From: Spirochaetales bacterium
GTDB lineage: Bacteria; Spirochaetota; Spirochaetia; Treponematales; Treponemataceae
Assembly: GCA_003252395.1 (NCBI GenBank)
Contig: QKEL01000014.1
Coordinates: 310,001 to 374,000 of the forward strand
Direction of reading: 5' to 3'
DNA length: 64,000 bases
Shown: positions 33,586 through 42,162 of the stretch, in pieces
Numbering within the stretch: the first letter of the stretch is position 1
Layout of the letters: the number at the start of each line of letters is the position of its first letter
The notes under the pieces: generated by a model
Databases searched by the model: none
The model's input: only the letters and a program-made list of their open reading frames with translations
What the model was told of the DNA's origin: nothing
Program-made: the position numbers and the translations under genes

Positions 33586-34880
33586 GCCTTTTCCAACGCC
33601 CGTCCGAGGTCTTCCAGGATATCGTCCACGTGCTCGATCCCGACGGACAGCCGGATCAGTTCGGGGGGAATGCCCGCCGCGACCTGTTCGGCCGGGGTGA
33701 GTTGCGAATGGGTGGTCGTGCCGGGATGGATGGCCAGGCTCTTCGTGTCGCCCACGTTCGCCAGGTGCGAAATGAGGGACAGGGAATCGATAAAGGCCCG
33801 CCCGGAAGCCAGTTTCGCCTCGCCGTCCGCGCCGGCGAGCCCGAAGACCACCATGCCCCCAAAGCCTTTCGGGAATTGCCGCGAGGCTACCGCGTGGGAA
33901 GGATCGTCTTCGAGGCCCGGATACCGTACCCAGGCGACCTTGGGATGCCGTTTAAGCCACGTGGCCACGGCGAGGCCGTTTTCGTTATGGCGTTCCATGC
34001 GGAGCGCCAGGGTTTCGGCCCCTTGGAGGAATATCCACGAGTTATCGGGGGCGAGACAGGCGCCGAGGTTGCGCAGGGGAACGGTCCTGAACCGGAGGGC
34101 GAAGGCGATGGGCGCGAGGGGCTCGGGCAGGTCGAGCGCCCAGCGAAGGCCGTGGTAGTTCGCGTCGGGCTCGGTAAAGAAGGGCACGTTGGAATTCTTC
34201 CAGTCGAAGCGGCCCGAATCGATTACCGCGCCGCCGATGGCGGAACCGTGACCGCCGATCCACTTGCTCAGGGAGTGGATAACGATGTCGGCGCCGTCCT
34301 CGATGGGACGGTAATTGGTCGGCGGGGTGAACGTGGAATCGACGACCAGGGGAATGCGACGCTCATGGGCGATCTTCGCCAGGGCGGCGATGTCCGCCAC
34401 GTCCAGCGAGGGGTTCCCGATGGTTTCGGCATAGAGGAACCGGGTCCGCTCGGTTATGGCGGCACGGAAGGTTTCAGGCCGGGTAACGTCGGCGAATTTC
34501 ACGGTAATGCCCTGATCCTTCAGCAGGACCGAGAACATGGTATAGGTGCCGCCGTAGAGGTTCGAGGCAGACACGATTTCGTCGCCGGCCTTGGCGAGGG
34601 TCAGTGCCGTATAATGGATCGCGGCGGTGCCCGACGCGGTGACGACCGCCGCGGCGCCCCCTTCCATCAGGGCGAGCCTTTTTTCCAGTATGTCGCCGGT
34701 CGGGTCGCCGAGCCGGGAATAGATAAAGCCGAGCTCCTTGAGGGCAAAGAGGTCGGCCCCATGCCGGGCCGAGTCGAAATTGTACGCCGAGGTTCTCCAA
34801 ACGGGGACACCCCGGGCCTTCGTGACGGGATCGGGTTTTTGCCCCCCGTGAACCGCGATGGTCTCAATGCGTTGCGCCAT
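33582..34880 (-). CDS. metY: O-acetylhomoserine aminocarboxypropyltransferase
   Basis: This 432-residue PLP enzyme makes homocysteine from O-acetylhomoserine and sulfide. The Tyr/Arg loop SRLGDPTGDILEKR, PLP contacts TASGTAAIHYT and NLYGGTYTMFS, and the Schiff-base lysine in IHSLSKWIGGHG are all present. The start is the ATG at 34880, with GGAGG 5 nt upstream; an in-frame TTG at 34898 would swallow this site. It lies 14 nt after cysK and overlaps the HMA gene, forming a cysK-metY-HMA operon. It is closer to classical MetY than the paralogue at 24992-26272. Confidence 0.92.
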   Translation of the reverse strand: MAQRIETIAVHGGQKPDPVTKARGVPVWRTSAYNFDSARHGADLFALKELGFIYSRLGDPTGDILEKRLALMEGGAAAVVTASGTAAIHYTALTLAKAGDEIVSASNLYGGTYTMFSVLLKDQGITVKFADVTRPETFRAAITERTRFLYAETIGNPSLDVADIAALAKIAHERRIPLVVDSTFTPPTNYRPIEDGADIVIHSLSKWIGGHGSAIGGAVIDSGRFDWKNSNVPFFTEPDANYHGLRWALDLPEPLAPIAFALRFRTVPLRNLGACLAPDNSWIFLQGAETLALRMERHNENGLAVATWLKRHPKVAWVRYPGLEDDPSHAVASRQFPKGFGGMVVFGLAGADGEAKLASGRAFIDSLSLISHLANVGDTKSLAIHPGTTTHSQLTPAEQVAAGIPPELIRLSVGIEHVDDILEDLGRALEKA

Positions 34881-34894
34881 GTTTTCCTCCGAAT

Positions 34895-35815
34895 TCAATT
34901 ATCGAAAAGCCAGGTGGAAAGGTACCGCTCTCCCGTATCGGGCAGCAGCACCACGATCGTCTTCCCCGCGTTTTCGCTCCTGCGGGACAGGGCAAGCGCC
35001 GCTTCCAGGGCCGAGCCCGCTGAAATGCCAACGAAGATCGCCTCTTCGCGGGCCGCCCGGCGCGCGGTAGTCCCGGCCTTTTCGTCGTCGGTCAGGTATA
35101 TTTCGTCGATCACCGAACGGTCAAGGATTCCCGGCACGAACCCCGCGCCGATACCCTGGATCTTGTGGGGGCCGGGGCCCTTGCCGGAAAGGACGGGCGA
35201 GCCCGCGGGCTCAACGGCGACCACCCGTACCGAACTCTTTTTTTCCTTGAGGTAGCGGCCAACCCCCGTAAGGGTACCGCCGGTCCCGACTCCGGCGACG
35301 AAAATGTCCACTGAGCCCTTCGTATCGTTCCAAATTTCGGGTCCGGTATGGGCGTAATGCGCCGCGGGGTTTGCCTGATTCTCGAACTGCTGGGGCATAA
35401 AGGCGCCGGGAATCGAGGCGACCAACTCGTTCGCCTTTTCTATCGCGCCCTTCATCCCCTTCGCGCCTTCGGTCAAAATAAGCTCCGCCCCGAATATCTG
35501 GAGCAGCTTTCTGCGTTCCACGCTCATGGTGTCCGGCATGGTTAAGATGACCCGGTATCCCTTCACCGCGGCCACCGCCGCCAGGGCGATACCGGTATTG
35601 CCGCTCGTGGGCTCCACGATGGTAGAGCCGGGTTTTAGGCGGCCCGCGGCCTCGGCGGTCTCGATCATGGACATGGCCGCCCGGTCCTTCACGCTGGAAA
35701 AGGGATTGAAATATTCCAGCTTGGCGTACACCGTCGCCCCACCGTCATTCATGCGATTAATTTTTACCATCGGCGTATTGCCGATCGTATCGGTAATCTT
35801 TTCCACTAAAGCCAT
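34895..35815 (-). CDS. cysK: Cysteine synthase (O-acetylserine sulfhydrylase)
   Basis: This 306-residue PLP enzyme condenses O-acetylserine with sulfide to cysteine. The PLP lysine is in [12 protein letters not shown], the substrate loop is [11 protein letters not shown] and the phosphate-binding loop is [17 protein letters not shown]. Length is typical. A GGGGGA site precedes the ATG. The promoter overlaps an inverted repeat (see the site entry), and the gene upstream on the same strand is an Rrf2 regulator of the CymR/IscR type, which suggests cysteine-responsive repression. Confidence 0.95.
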   Translation of the reverse strand: MALVEKITDTIGNTPMVKINRMNDGGATVYAKLEYFNPFSSVKDRAAMSMIETAEAAGRLKPGSTIVEPTSGNTGIALAAVAAVKGYRVILTMPDTMSVERRKLLQIFGAELILTEGAKGMKGAIEKANELVASIPGAFMPQQFENQANPAAHYAHTGPEIWNDTKGSVDIFVAGVGTGGTLTGVGRYLKEKKSSVRVVAVEPAGSPVLSGKGPGPHKIQGIGAGFVPGILDRSVIDEIYLTDDEKAGTTARRAAREEAIFVGISAGSALEAALALSRRSENAGKTIVVLLPDTGERYLSTWLFDN

Positions 35816-35835
35816 ACCATCCCCCTGTTTCCTAG

Positions 35836-35880
35836 TATTATGGTAATATTTATAGTATAACCTTCGTCAAGACTCGTCAA
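35836..35880 (-). promoter_or_regulatory. cysK promoter with overlapping inverted repeat
   Basis: On the minus strand a TTGACG -35 (35875-35880) and a TACTAT -10 (35852-35857) are 17 nt apart. The perfect repeat TATTA-TGG-TAATA (35836-35848) covers the expected start of transcription, as a repressor site would. TTGACG is also repeated at 35865-35870. Confidence 0.55.
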
Positions 35881-35920
35881 GAACTTTATTATTATTCCAA
35901 GCTTTTTAATAGGTTATTAC

Positions 35921-35943
35921 TAAAAAAAAGCCGTTTCCGGCTT
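35921..35943 (-). terminator. Terminator of the Rrf2 gene pair
   Basis: On the minus strand AAGCCG-GAAA-CGGCTT is followed by a T run. The stem overlaps the last base of the Rrf2 stop codon and separates the regulators from cysK. Confidence 0.85.
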
Positions 35944-36377
35944 TAGATATAGTACATAAGGGTATCCGCGACGTTCCCCGTGCCGATGAGGCTAGCCAGG
36001 GTTTGGCTGTCTATAACCGCGAGGATGCGTTGATCCAGTTTGTCATACACGTTGATCCGAACGCACCGCTGCAGTTTCGTTTCCGGTTTATCGAGGCGCG
36101 GCGGTTCCACCACGGACATATCCCCCTCCAGGGCGCGAAGCACGTCCCCTACCACGATATCGGAGGGGGGTATCGCGAGGATATAGCCGCCGGAGGCTCC
36201 CTTGATCGAACGGATAAACCCGGCGCGCTTGAGAATCACCGCGACCTGTTCCAGGTACCGGGCGGAAATTCGCTGGCGGTCCGCCACGCTGGAAAGCGAA
36301 ACGTGGCTTTCGTCGGTGTTAAAGGCTAAGTCGATGAGCAAACGGAGGCCATACCGCCCCCTGGTGGATATCTTCAC
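35943..36377 (-). CDS. Rrf2-family transcriptional regulator (CymR-like, no cluster cysteines)
   Basis: A 144-residue winged-helix repressor beginning MKISTRGRYGLRLLIDLAF, with the recognition region ISARYLEQVAVILKRAGFI and the Rrf2 wing IKGASGGYILAIPP. Only one Cys is present (QRCVRINVY), so it should not hold an Fe-S cluster and is closer to CymR, which represses sulfur genes together with CysK. The GTG start overlaps the stop of the preceding Rrf2 gene by four bases. It lies directly upstream of cysK, a likely target. Confidence 0.88.
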   Translation of the reverse strand: MKISTRGRYGLRLLIDLAFNTDESHVSLSSVADRQRISARYLEQVAVILKRAGFIRSIKGASGGYILAIPPSDIVVGDVLRALEGDMSVVEPPRLDKPETKLQRCVRINVYDKLDQRILAVIDSQTLASLIGTGNVADTLMYYI

Positions 36378-36805
36378 GACGCGCTCTCCTCGGGGTTACG
36401 GGTTCGATAGCAGATGACCAAATCGGAAAGATGCATGGAATCGATGCAGTCGTTTATTTCGTCGGACAGGACGCCCCACACCTTGCGCGCCAGGCAATCG
36501 TCCTGGGCCTCGCACGGGAGCTTTCCAAGGCAGGCAACGGGTTCGAGGGGACCTTCGACGGTACGAATCACGTCGCCCACGGTTATGGATTCGGCGGGCC
36601 GGGCGATCATGTAGCCCCCGGAAGAGCCGCGGATACCCCTTATCAACCCCGCCTTTTTCAGGGGAATGAACAATTGTTCCAAATACCCGTCGGATATGCC
36701 GGTTGCCCCGGATATGACACGGGTGCTCGCGTATTCGCCATCGGGCAAGAGGGCCAGATACAGCATGGATTCAAGGGAATAACGACCCCGAGAAGATATT
36801 TTCAT
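36374..36805 (-). CDS. Rrf2-family transcriptional regulator (IscR-like, with three cysteines)
   Basis: A 143-residue Rrf2 regulator starting MKISSRGRYSLESMLYLAL. Its three cysteines (ACLGKLPCEAQDDCLARK) have the C-x5-C-x5-C spacing of IscR, so a [2Fe-2S] cluster is likely. The start is the ATG at 36805 with an AGGAG site 5 nt upstream, although the frame is open to 36880. It is the first gene of a two-gene unit with the CymR-like paralogue. It may sense iron-sulfur status while its partner senses cysteine supply. Confidence 0.88.
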   Translation of the reverse strand: MKISSRGRYSLESMLYLALLPDGEYASTRVISGATGISDGYLEQLFIPLKKAGLIRGIRGSSGGYMIARPAESITVGDVIRTVEGPLEPVACLGKLPCEAQDDCLARKVWGVLSDEINDCIDSMHLSDLVICYRTRNPEESAS

Positions 36806-36908
36806 GGCAACTCCTGGGAATCCTTCAATCCGTAATTCCCCTATGGAAACTAGGATATACCGAAGCGAAAAAAATGACAAGACGACTGAACAAGAGAACG
36901 GTTTATGC

Positions 36909-36914
36909 TACACT
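36909..36914 (+). promoter_or_regulatory. -10 hexamer TACACT, leaderless start
   Basis: TACACT ends 6 nt before the slyX-like ATG at 36921. A TGAACA -35-like hexamer lies at 36887-36892 (spacer 16). Confidence 0.55.
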
Positions 36915-36920
36915 GGAACG

Positions 36921-37127
36921 ATGAACGCTACCGAGGATCGCATAACGGCGATCGAGATGAAACTCGCCTATTTGGAAGATTTTTTGAACAAGCTACAGGC
37001 GGTTACCGTTGAACACACTGCGGTAATTGACCGGATTCAAGGCGAAACCCGCGCCATAAAAGATAAAATTACCGATTTGGCGGGCTCGGCCCAGGATATT
37101 CCGAACGTTCGTCCGCCCCATTATTGA
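36921..37127 (+). CDS. slyX: SlyX-family protein
   Basis: A 68-residue coiled-coil protein with the SlyX pattern: RITAIEMKLAYLEDFLNKL at the start and the diagnostic C-terminal RPPHY. The function of SlyX is unknown. The frame is open further upstream, but conservation and the TACACT box 6 nt before this ATG set the start. It sits between the divergent Rrf2 pair and the receiver gene. It is easy to miss because of its size. Confidence 0.82.
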   Translation: MNATEDRITAIEMKLAYLEDFLNKLQAVTVEHTAVIDRIQGETRAIKDKITDLAGSAQDIPNVRPPHY

Positions 37128-37154
37128 GTTCGCGTTCGGCCGGAAGGATCGCCC

Positions 37155-37183
37155 TTGACCGCATGGGGGAATGGGAGTATTCT
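37155..37183 (+). promoter_or_regulatory. Promoter TTGACC-17-TATTCT of the receiver gene
   Basis: A -35 at 37155-37160 and a -10 at 37178-37183 have the optimal 17-nt spacing. Transcription should begin near 37190, about 28 nt before the ATG. Confidence 0.6.
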
Positions 37184-37217
37184 TCACACATCAGAAATAA
37201 TTGGAGATTTTTACCAT

Positions 37218-37598
37218 ATGACCAAGATTCTCGTAGTCGAAGATGACGAATCGGTATCCGAACTGGTAAAAAGCGTGCTGGAACTCGAGGGCTATTCCGT
37301 TTCCACCGCCCCGAATGCCGAGACGGCAAAAAAGCTCATTCAAGAAAACGCTCCCGACCTCGCGCTTATCGATATTATACTGCCCGGACAGGGCGGAATG
37401 GATCTCATTCTCGAGCTTCACGCCTACTGCCCCGACCTGGCCATCGTGCTTACCTCGGGCAAGATCGACATGACCAAGGCGACCTTCAAGGTTCTGGCCC
37501 ATCAATTCGGCGTCGTTTCCATCCTTCCGAAACCCTTCACCGTCGAGGAATTAATCACTACCGTTACCGAATCGCTCGCCGGCTCAGTTCACGCATAA
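37218..37598 (+). CDS. Single-domain response regulator (CheY-like receiver)
   Basis: A 126-residue stand-alone receiver. The acidic pocket is VVEDDES (Asp9, Asp10), the phosphoacceptor is in ALIDIILPGQ (about Asp53), and the conserved Thr/Ser and Lys are in LTSGK and LPKPF. There is no output domain, so it acts by protein contact or in a phosphorelay. No kinase gene is adjacent. The ATG follows a TTGGAGA site at a somewhat long 11-nt spacing. The last 35 nt overlap the convergent RNA methyltransferase gene. Confidence 0.9.
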   Translation: MTKILVVEDDESVSELVKSVLELEGYSVSTAPNAETAKKLIQENAPDLALIDIILPGQGGMDLILELHAYCPDLAIVLTSGKIDMTKATFKVLAHQFGVVSILPKPFTVEELITTVTESLAGSVHA

Positions 37599-38307
37599 GT
37601 ATCGAGCCCGCCACGGCCACGTTCAGGGAATCCACGTCGGTCGAAACGGGAATCATGACCGCGCGGGCGCAGCGTTCCCGCCAGGCGTCGGGTATGCCGT
37701 CATGTTCGTTTCCCAGGACTAAGCACGTGCCGGCGCCGCCGCGACCCTCCCATTCATCCACCGAAACGGCCCCGCTTTCCAGTGAGGCCGCCACGGGCTC
37801 AACGCCCCTTTTTCCCCATTCAGCGAGGGTCTCAGGTTCCCCCCATACCGTTCGCAGGCGGTAGGCGGCGCCCATGGAGGCGCGCAGGGCCTTTCGGTTA
37901 AAGGGATCCAGGCACTCTTTCCCCAAAAGGACGGCGGTACAGCCGAACGCCAAGGCGGAGCGCAGGAGGGTGCCCAGGTTACCCGGATCGGTGATTTTCG
38001 GGAGCGCGAGGGATAGGCCGCGGGGAACGTCATCGCCAAAGCCGGAACGGTTTTCGTTTTGGGGGCGGCGTACGTGGGCGAGCATGCCCCGGTGAAAGGG
38101 GTACCCCGCCTCCCGGGAAAGGCCCGGGGCGTCCAGTACGGTAACCCCGGGAAAAAGCGCGCGGGCTTCCTCCGCCGCGGCCGAATCGGCAAAAAGCCGC
38201 ACGACCTCAAAGCCGGACTCGAAGGCCCGCGAGACTAAGAGCCGCCCCTCCGCTGCGAAAAGCCCCCGGACGCGGAGCTCGGCGTCTTTCGCGGCGTGAT
38301 CAGCCAT
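37564..38307 (-). CDS. SpoU/TrmH-family RNA 2'-O-ribose methyltransferase
   Basis: This 247-residue SPOUT enzyme has the three family motifs: LPKITDPGNLGTLLRSAL (motif 1, with the Asn and catalytic Arg), CLVLGNEHDGIP (motif 2) and IPVSTDVDSLNVAVAGSIL (motif 3), which form the SAM-binding knot. The N-terminal substrate domain (residues 1-85) resembles that of rRNA methyltransferases. The target nucleotide, in rRNA or tRNA, cannot be told. It follows mscS with an 8-nt overlap. Confidence 0.9.
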   Translation of the reverse strand: MADHAAKDAELRVRGLFAAEGRLLVSRAFESGFEVVRLFADSAAAEEARALFPGVTVLDAPGLSREAGYPFHRGMLAHVRRPQNENRSGFGDDVPRGLSLALPKITDPGNLGTLLRSALAFGCTAVLLGKECLDPFNRKALRASMGAAYRLRTVWGEPETLAEWGKRGVEPVAASLESGAVSVDEWEGRGGAGTCLVLGNEHDGIPDAWRERCARAVMIPVSTDVDSLNVAVAGSILMRELSRRAIR

Positions 38308-39166
38308 TCGCTTCGGCGTCGGCGTTCGCGGAAGGGGATGCGAATGCGGCGGAATCGACCATATGGACGTCCAATTGGGGGAAGGGAATGGAGATTCCCT
38401 CTGCTCGGAACCGCTCGGACAAGTCCATCATCAGCGTGTTTTTCAGGTCCAGGTAGTTTTCTTTGGAGCCCCACACTCCCAGCAATATGTCCACGCTGGA
38501 CGAGGAAAAGGAATCGAAAACGACGATCGGGGCGGGATCGGCCACGGCGAAGGCGTTTTTCGCGGCGATATCCAAAAGGATTTCCCTGATTCGGCGGAGG
38601 TTCGCCTCGTAGGAAACGCCGACGCGCAGGTCGCACCTTCTCACGTCGAAATGGGTAATGTTGACCAGATTGGTCTTGATGATCGTTTCGTTGGGAATGC
38701 GGACCAGCTTGTTATCGAAGGTTTTGAGGCGCACCGACAAGAGATCGAAGGATTCCACCACCCCGGTCACCGAGTCGACGGTGAGCACGTCGCCGATTTT
38801 AAACGCCCGCTCGGTCATCACGAAAAGGCCGGAGATCACGTTCGAAACCGAGGTCTGCGCGGCAAAGCCCACCGCGACGCCCGCGATGCCCGCCGCCCCG
38901 AGAATCGCGGAGAAATTGATGCCCAGGCGGTTGAAAATCGTCATCACGATTACCACGACCGCCGTATAGTCAATGGCCTTGTGAATCAGGTACCGAACCT
39001 GTTCCGAAAGCCGGCTCCCGATAAAGCGGAGGACGAGCGAACGCACAATGCGAAAAGAGAGCCAAACCGTCGCGACTATAGCCACGCCCCAGGCAATATC
39101 CATAACTCGTTCCTTTGACAGGACCGTAAAAAAAGAATCGAAAAAACGGTTTACTGCTTCAATCAT
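38300..39166 (-). CDS. mscS: Small-conductance mechanosensitive channel
   Basis: This 288-residue channel protects against hypo-osmotic shock. It has three N-terminal helices, the pore-lining helix with Gly/Ala packing (LGAAGIAGVAVGFAAQTSVSN), the beta domain (FKIGDVLTVDSVTGVVESFD) and the C-terminal alpha/beta cage. Length matches E. coli MscS. A TATACT box 7 nt before the ATG at 39166, and no ribosome site, suggest a leaderless mRNA. The RNA methyltransferase gene is coupled downstream. Confidence 0.93.
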   Translation of the reverse strand: MIEAVNRFFDSFFTVLSKERVMDIAWGVAIVATVWLSFRIVRSLVLRFIGSRLSEQVRYLIHKAIDYTAVVVIVMTIFNRLGINFSAILGAAGIAGVAVGFAAQTSVSNVISGLFVMTERAFKIGDVLTVDSVTGVVESFDLLSVRLKTFDNKLVRIPNETIIKTNLVNITHFDVRRCDLRVGVSYEANLRRIREILLDIAAKNAFAVADPAPIVVFDSFSSSSVDILLGVWGSKENYLDLKNTLMMDLSERFRAEGISIPFPQLDVHMVDSAAFASPSANADAEANG

Positions 39167-39173
39167 GAGAATA

Positions 39174-39179
39174 AGTATA
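39174..39179 (-). promoter_or_regulatory. -10 hexamer TATACT, leaderless start of mscS
   Basis: On the minus strand TATACT ends 7 nt before the ATG. No -35 consensus is seen. Confidence 0.5.
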
Positions 39180-39183
39180 CAAT

Positions 39184-39219
39184 AAAAAAGGGGAAAACGG
39201 CCAATGCCGATTTCCCCTT
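39184..39219 (-). terminator. Terminator after the acyl-CoA synthetase gene
   Basis: On the minus strand AAGGGGAAA pairs with TTTCCCCTT around an inner CGGC/GCCG stem, followed by TTTTTT. It insulates mscS from the upstream gene. Confidence 0.9.
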
Positions 39220-39225
39220 CGCCGT

Positions 39226-41133
39226 TTACCGGAAAAGCCGCCGTATGCGGCTCGGGTAGAGGTCTTCCAGTTTGTAGCGCATTATCTCCTGTTTCGCGGA
39301 AAGCTCGACGCCGACCTCAAAGGGCTTCGAAAGGAGCTCCACGCGATTGATTCGCTCGAACATCTTGAAGCCCGTCTTGGCGTTGACCAATTCCGCGACC
39401 TCTACCTCGTACAGGCGTTTCACCTGCTCGTTTTCCAAAAGCACGTCGATATCCGACGGGTCGAGGCCGTTTTCGCGGGCCCAGGAAAGAAGCTCGTCGC
39501 GATTCACCACGATCAGGGCGCCGAGGTAGCGTTGGTCCTGGCCGAGCACCACCGATTGGGCGACGAAGCGGGATTCGTTGATCTTCATTTCGATGGGCGC
39601 GGGTTCGATGTTTTCGCCGCCGCGAAGCACGATCGTGTCCTTTTTGCGGCCCCGGAGGATCAGCTCGCCCCGGTAGGTCTTCAGCCCGAGATCGCCCGTA
39701 TCGAGCCAGCCGTCGGGAGAGAGCACCTTGGCGGTAAGGTCGGGTTTTTTATAGTACCCCCGCATCACGTTGCCGCCGCGGACCAGCACCATGCCCTTTT
39801 TCCCGGGAGGCAGTTCATTGCCCTCTTCATCCACGATTTTTACCTGATTGCAGCCGAGCGGCGCGCCGATGGTCCCGAATACGGGGCGCGGACCGGGCCG
39901 GACCGCCACAACCGGGGCGGTTTCGGTAAGGCCGTATCCTTCCACGACCCTGACGCCGACCGCCCAGAAGAACTCGTCCACGTTTGGGGGGAGCGCCCCG
40001 CCGCCGGAAACCCCCACGACGAAGCCGGTTCCCAGCTTGGCCCGAATTTTCCGGAATACCAGCAGGCCGCCCAAGGCGCGGAGGGGTAAAAGGAGGAGCG
40101 CCGGGAGAAGGCCGATCAAGAAGCCCGAAACCCGGTCGGTCAGGCTAAAATACGGATAGCGTCCCGTGACGGCGCGGACCGAACGGGCGTGAACCTTGGC
40201 GATTTCCACGAAGAAATTGAAAAGCAGCCAGGTCGCGCCCCCGGTTTTCCGCATGGTTCGGTAAATTCCGTCGTACACCGATTCCCATATGCGGGGTACC
40301 GAGGGGAAAAGCTGCGGATTCGTTTTCGCGAAATCGGCAAGGAGCACGCTGCCTATGGGCTTCGAGTACACGATCGACGTGGCCCCGCCCAGCATGACGT
40401 ACTCGCACAGGCGCTCAAAGGAGTGCCATACCGGCAGGACGGACAGGGCCTTGTGCCCGGGTTTCACCGGTATGCGCCAGGACAGCTCCGGCAATTGGCA
40501 GAGGAAGTTGGAATGGCTGAGCATGACGCCCTTGGGCTCCCCGGTGGTGCCGGAGGTGAAAATCAGCGTGGCGAGCTCGGAATCGATTCCCTTATCGAGC
40601 TCCGCCTGGGCGGCCCCGGGATTCGCCGCGGCCCAGACGCGTCCGGCGGCGACGAAATCGGCGAAGGAATGGGCCGTAAGGCCCGCGTCGGAGAGGGCCT
40701 TGACCGTATCCGCCGAGACCGCGTCGTAAAAAATGGCGTTTTTCAGGAGCGGAAGGCTCGATCGGTACTCGAGGATCTTTTTCCCCTGGGCCTCGTTTTC
40801 GAGAAACACCGTGCCGCAGTCGGCGAAGGAAAGAATATAGGCGATTTCCTTGGCGTTGGCGTCGCAGCCCCGGGGCACGTCCGCCGCCCCGATAGCCATG
40901 ATGGCCATGCTCGTCTGGAACCATTCCGGCCGATTGTCGGAAATGATGCCGATATGGTCGCCCCGCTTATGCGAGGACGAAAGGAGCGCGGACGAAAGAT
41001 CCAGCACGGAGGCATAGAAATCACGATAGAGCACCGGAACGAACTCGCCGTTCGGGGAGCGATAATACTGGGCCGGCAGGTCCGGGTATTCGTTGGCAAT
41101 GCGCTTTAAAAGCTGGGGAATCGATTGTTCCAT
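39226..41133 (-). CDS. Long-chain acyl-CoA synthetase (FAA1-type)
   Basis: A 635-residue AMP-forming acyl-CoA synthetase. The P-loop is IFTSGTTGEPKGVMLSHSN, the A5 motif VVEGYGLTETAPVVAV and the A7/A8 region GWLDTGDLGLKTYRGELILRGRKKD in pieces. It is longer than the 9704-11431 enzyme because of an insertion near residues 270-330 with hydrophobic helices, typical of eukaryote-like long-chain synthetases. It should activate fatty acids at the membrane. A TATTTT box lies 7 nt before the ATG without a ribosome site. Confidence 0.9.
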   Translation of the reverse strand: MEQSIPQLLKRIANEYPDLPAQYYRSPNGEFVPVLYRDFYASVLDLSSALLSSSHKRGDHIGIISDNRPEWFQTSMAIMAIGAADVPRGCDANAKEIAYILSFADCGTVFLENEAQGKKILEYRSSLPLLKNAIFYDAVSADTVKALSDAGLTAHSFADFVAAGRVWAAANPGAAQAELDKGIDSELATLIFTSGTTGEPKGVMLSHSNFLCQLPELSWRIPVKPGHKALSVLPVWHSFERLCEYVMLGGATSIVYSKPIGSVLLADFAKTNPQLFPSVPRIWESVYDGIYRTMRKTGGATWLLFNFFVEIAKVHARSVRAVTGRYPYFSLTDRVSGFLIGLLPALLLLPLRALGGLLVFRKIRAKLGTGFVVGVSGGGALPPNVDEFFWAVGVRVVEGYGLTETAPVVAVRPGPRPVFGTIGAPLGCNQVKIVDEEGNELPPGKKGMVLVRGGNVMRGYYKKPDLTAKVLSPDGWLDTGDLGLKTYRGELILRGRKKDTIVLRGGENIEPAPIEMKINESRFVAQSVVLGQDQRYLGALIVVNRDELLSWARENGLDPSDIDVLLENEQVKRLYEVEVAELVNAKTGFKMFERINRVELLSKPFEVGVELSAKQEIMRYKLEDLYPSRIRRLFR

Positions 41134-41140
41134 AAATTAC

Positions 41141-41146
41141 AAAATA
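41141..41146 (-). promoter_or_regulatory. -10-like hexamer TATTTT, possible leaderless start
   Basis: On the minus strand TATTTT ends 7 nt before the ATG at 41133. It lies in a 92-bp region that also drives the divergent pdxA-like gene. Confidence 0.4.
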
Positions 41147-41213
41147 TCATGCGATGTCATTTTGCGCAAGTTTTTAAGAAGGCGCGACGCAAGCCGTTCT
41201 CCCGGGAATTCGC

Positions 41214-41219
41214 TATACT
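41214..41219 (+). promoter_or_regulatory. -10 hexamer TATACT, leaderless start of pdxA
   Basis: TATACT ends 6 nt before the ATG at 41226 and no Shine-Dalgarno is present. Confidence 0.55.
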
Positions 41220-41225
41220 GTAACC

Positions 41226-42122
41226 ATGAGCGAACAAAAGAACAGGCCGAGAATCGGCATAACCGCGGGCGACCCGGCGGGCATAGGCCCGGAGATCGTC
41301 GCGAAAACGCTGCGAGAGGGCGAAATAATCGATCTCTGCGAGCCCGTGGTCTTCGGGCCGATCGATCCGGCGGAAATCGCGGGGCTGGGCATACGGACCG
41401 GCGAGGTTTCCGCCCAGGGAGGGCGCATCGCCTTCGAATCGATCGAGCGCGCGGTAGCCGCGGCAAAACGGGGGGAAATCGACGCGGTCGCGACGGCCCC
41501 CATCAACAAGGAAAGCCTCCGCGCCGCCGGGGTTCCCTATATCGGGCATACGGAAATTCTCGCGGGCCTTACGGGAAGCGACGATCCCCTTACCCTCTTC
41601 GAGACCCTGGGGCTCAGGACGTTCTTCCTTTCCCGCCACGTCTCCCTTCGCCAGGCCTGCGACCTGGTGACCGAGGAGCGGGTGTACCGGTACCTCGTTC
41701 GCTCCTGCCTGGCGCTGAAAAACGACCTGGGAATCGACGACCCCCTGGTGGCGGTGGCGGGACTGAACCCCCACTGCGGCGAGCACGGGCTATTCGGGAA
41801 CGAGGAAGAGGGAATCGAGCGGGCGATCGAGCGGGCGAAGGCGGACGGGCTTCGGATCGCGGGGCCGGTCGGCGCGGACTCGGTCTTTCACCAGGCGAAG
41901 ATCGGGCGGTACGACGCGGTGCTTTCCCTCTACCACGATCAGGGACACATCGCCTGCAAAACGCTGGACTTCGAGCGCACCATCTCCCTCACCCTCGGGC
42001 TGCCCTTTCTCAGGACCAGCGTGGACCACGGCACGGCCTTCGACATCGCGGGAAAGGGAACGGCGAGCGCGGTCAGCATGATCGAGGCGGTAAAGACGGC
42101 GGCGCGGTACGCGCGGTCCTAA
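41226..42122 (+). CDS. pdxA: 4-hydroxythreonine-4-phosphate dehydrogenase family protein
   Basis: This 298-residue protein has the PdxA motifs [34 protein letters not shown] in two parts, [11 protein letters not shown] and [14 protein letters not shown], which bind a divalent metal and NAD. PdxA oxidises 4-phosphohydroxy-L-threonine in pyridoxal phosphate synthesis; PdxA2 relatives act on phosphorylated four-carbon acids. It is about 30 residues shorter than E. coli PdxA. No other pdx gene is nearby, so the biosynthetic role is not certain. It converges with the yesN-like gene 40 nt downstream. Confidence 0.87.
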   Translation: MSEQKNRPRIGITAGDPAGIGPEIVAKTLREGEIIDLCEPVVFGPIDPAEIAGLGIRTGEVSAQGGRIAFESIERAVAAAKRGEIDAVATAPINKESLRAAGVPYIGHTEILAGLTGSDDPLTLFETLGLRTFFLSRHVSLRQACDLVTEERVYRYLVRSCLALKNDLGIDDPLVAVAGLNPHCGEHGLFGNEEEGIERAIERAKADGLRIAGPVGADSVFHQAKIGRYDAVLSLYHDQGHIACKTLDFERTISLTLGLPFLRTSVDHGTAFDIAGKGTASAVSMIEAVKTAARYARS

Positions 42123-42162
42123 GCCGGAGCGGGCCGGGCCAAGACGGGTCAGCCTGGGGCGG

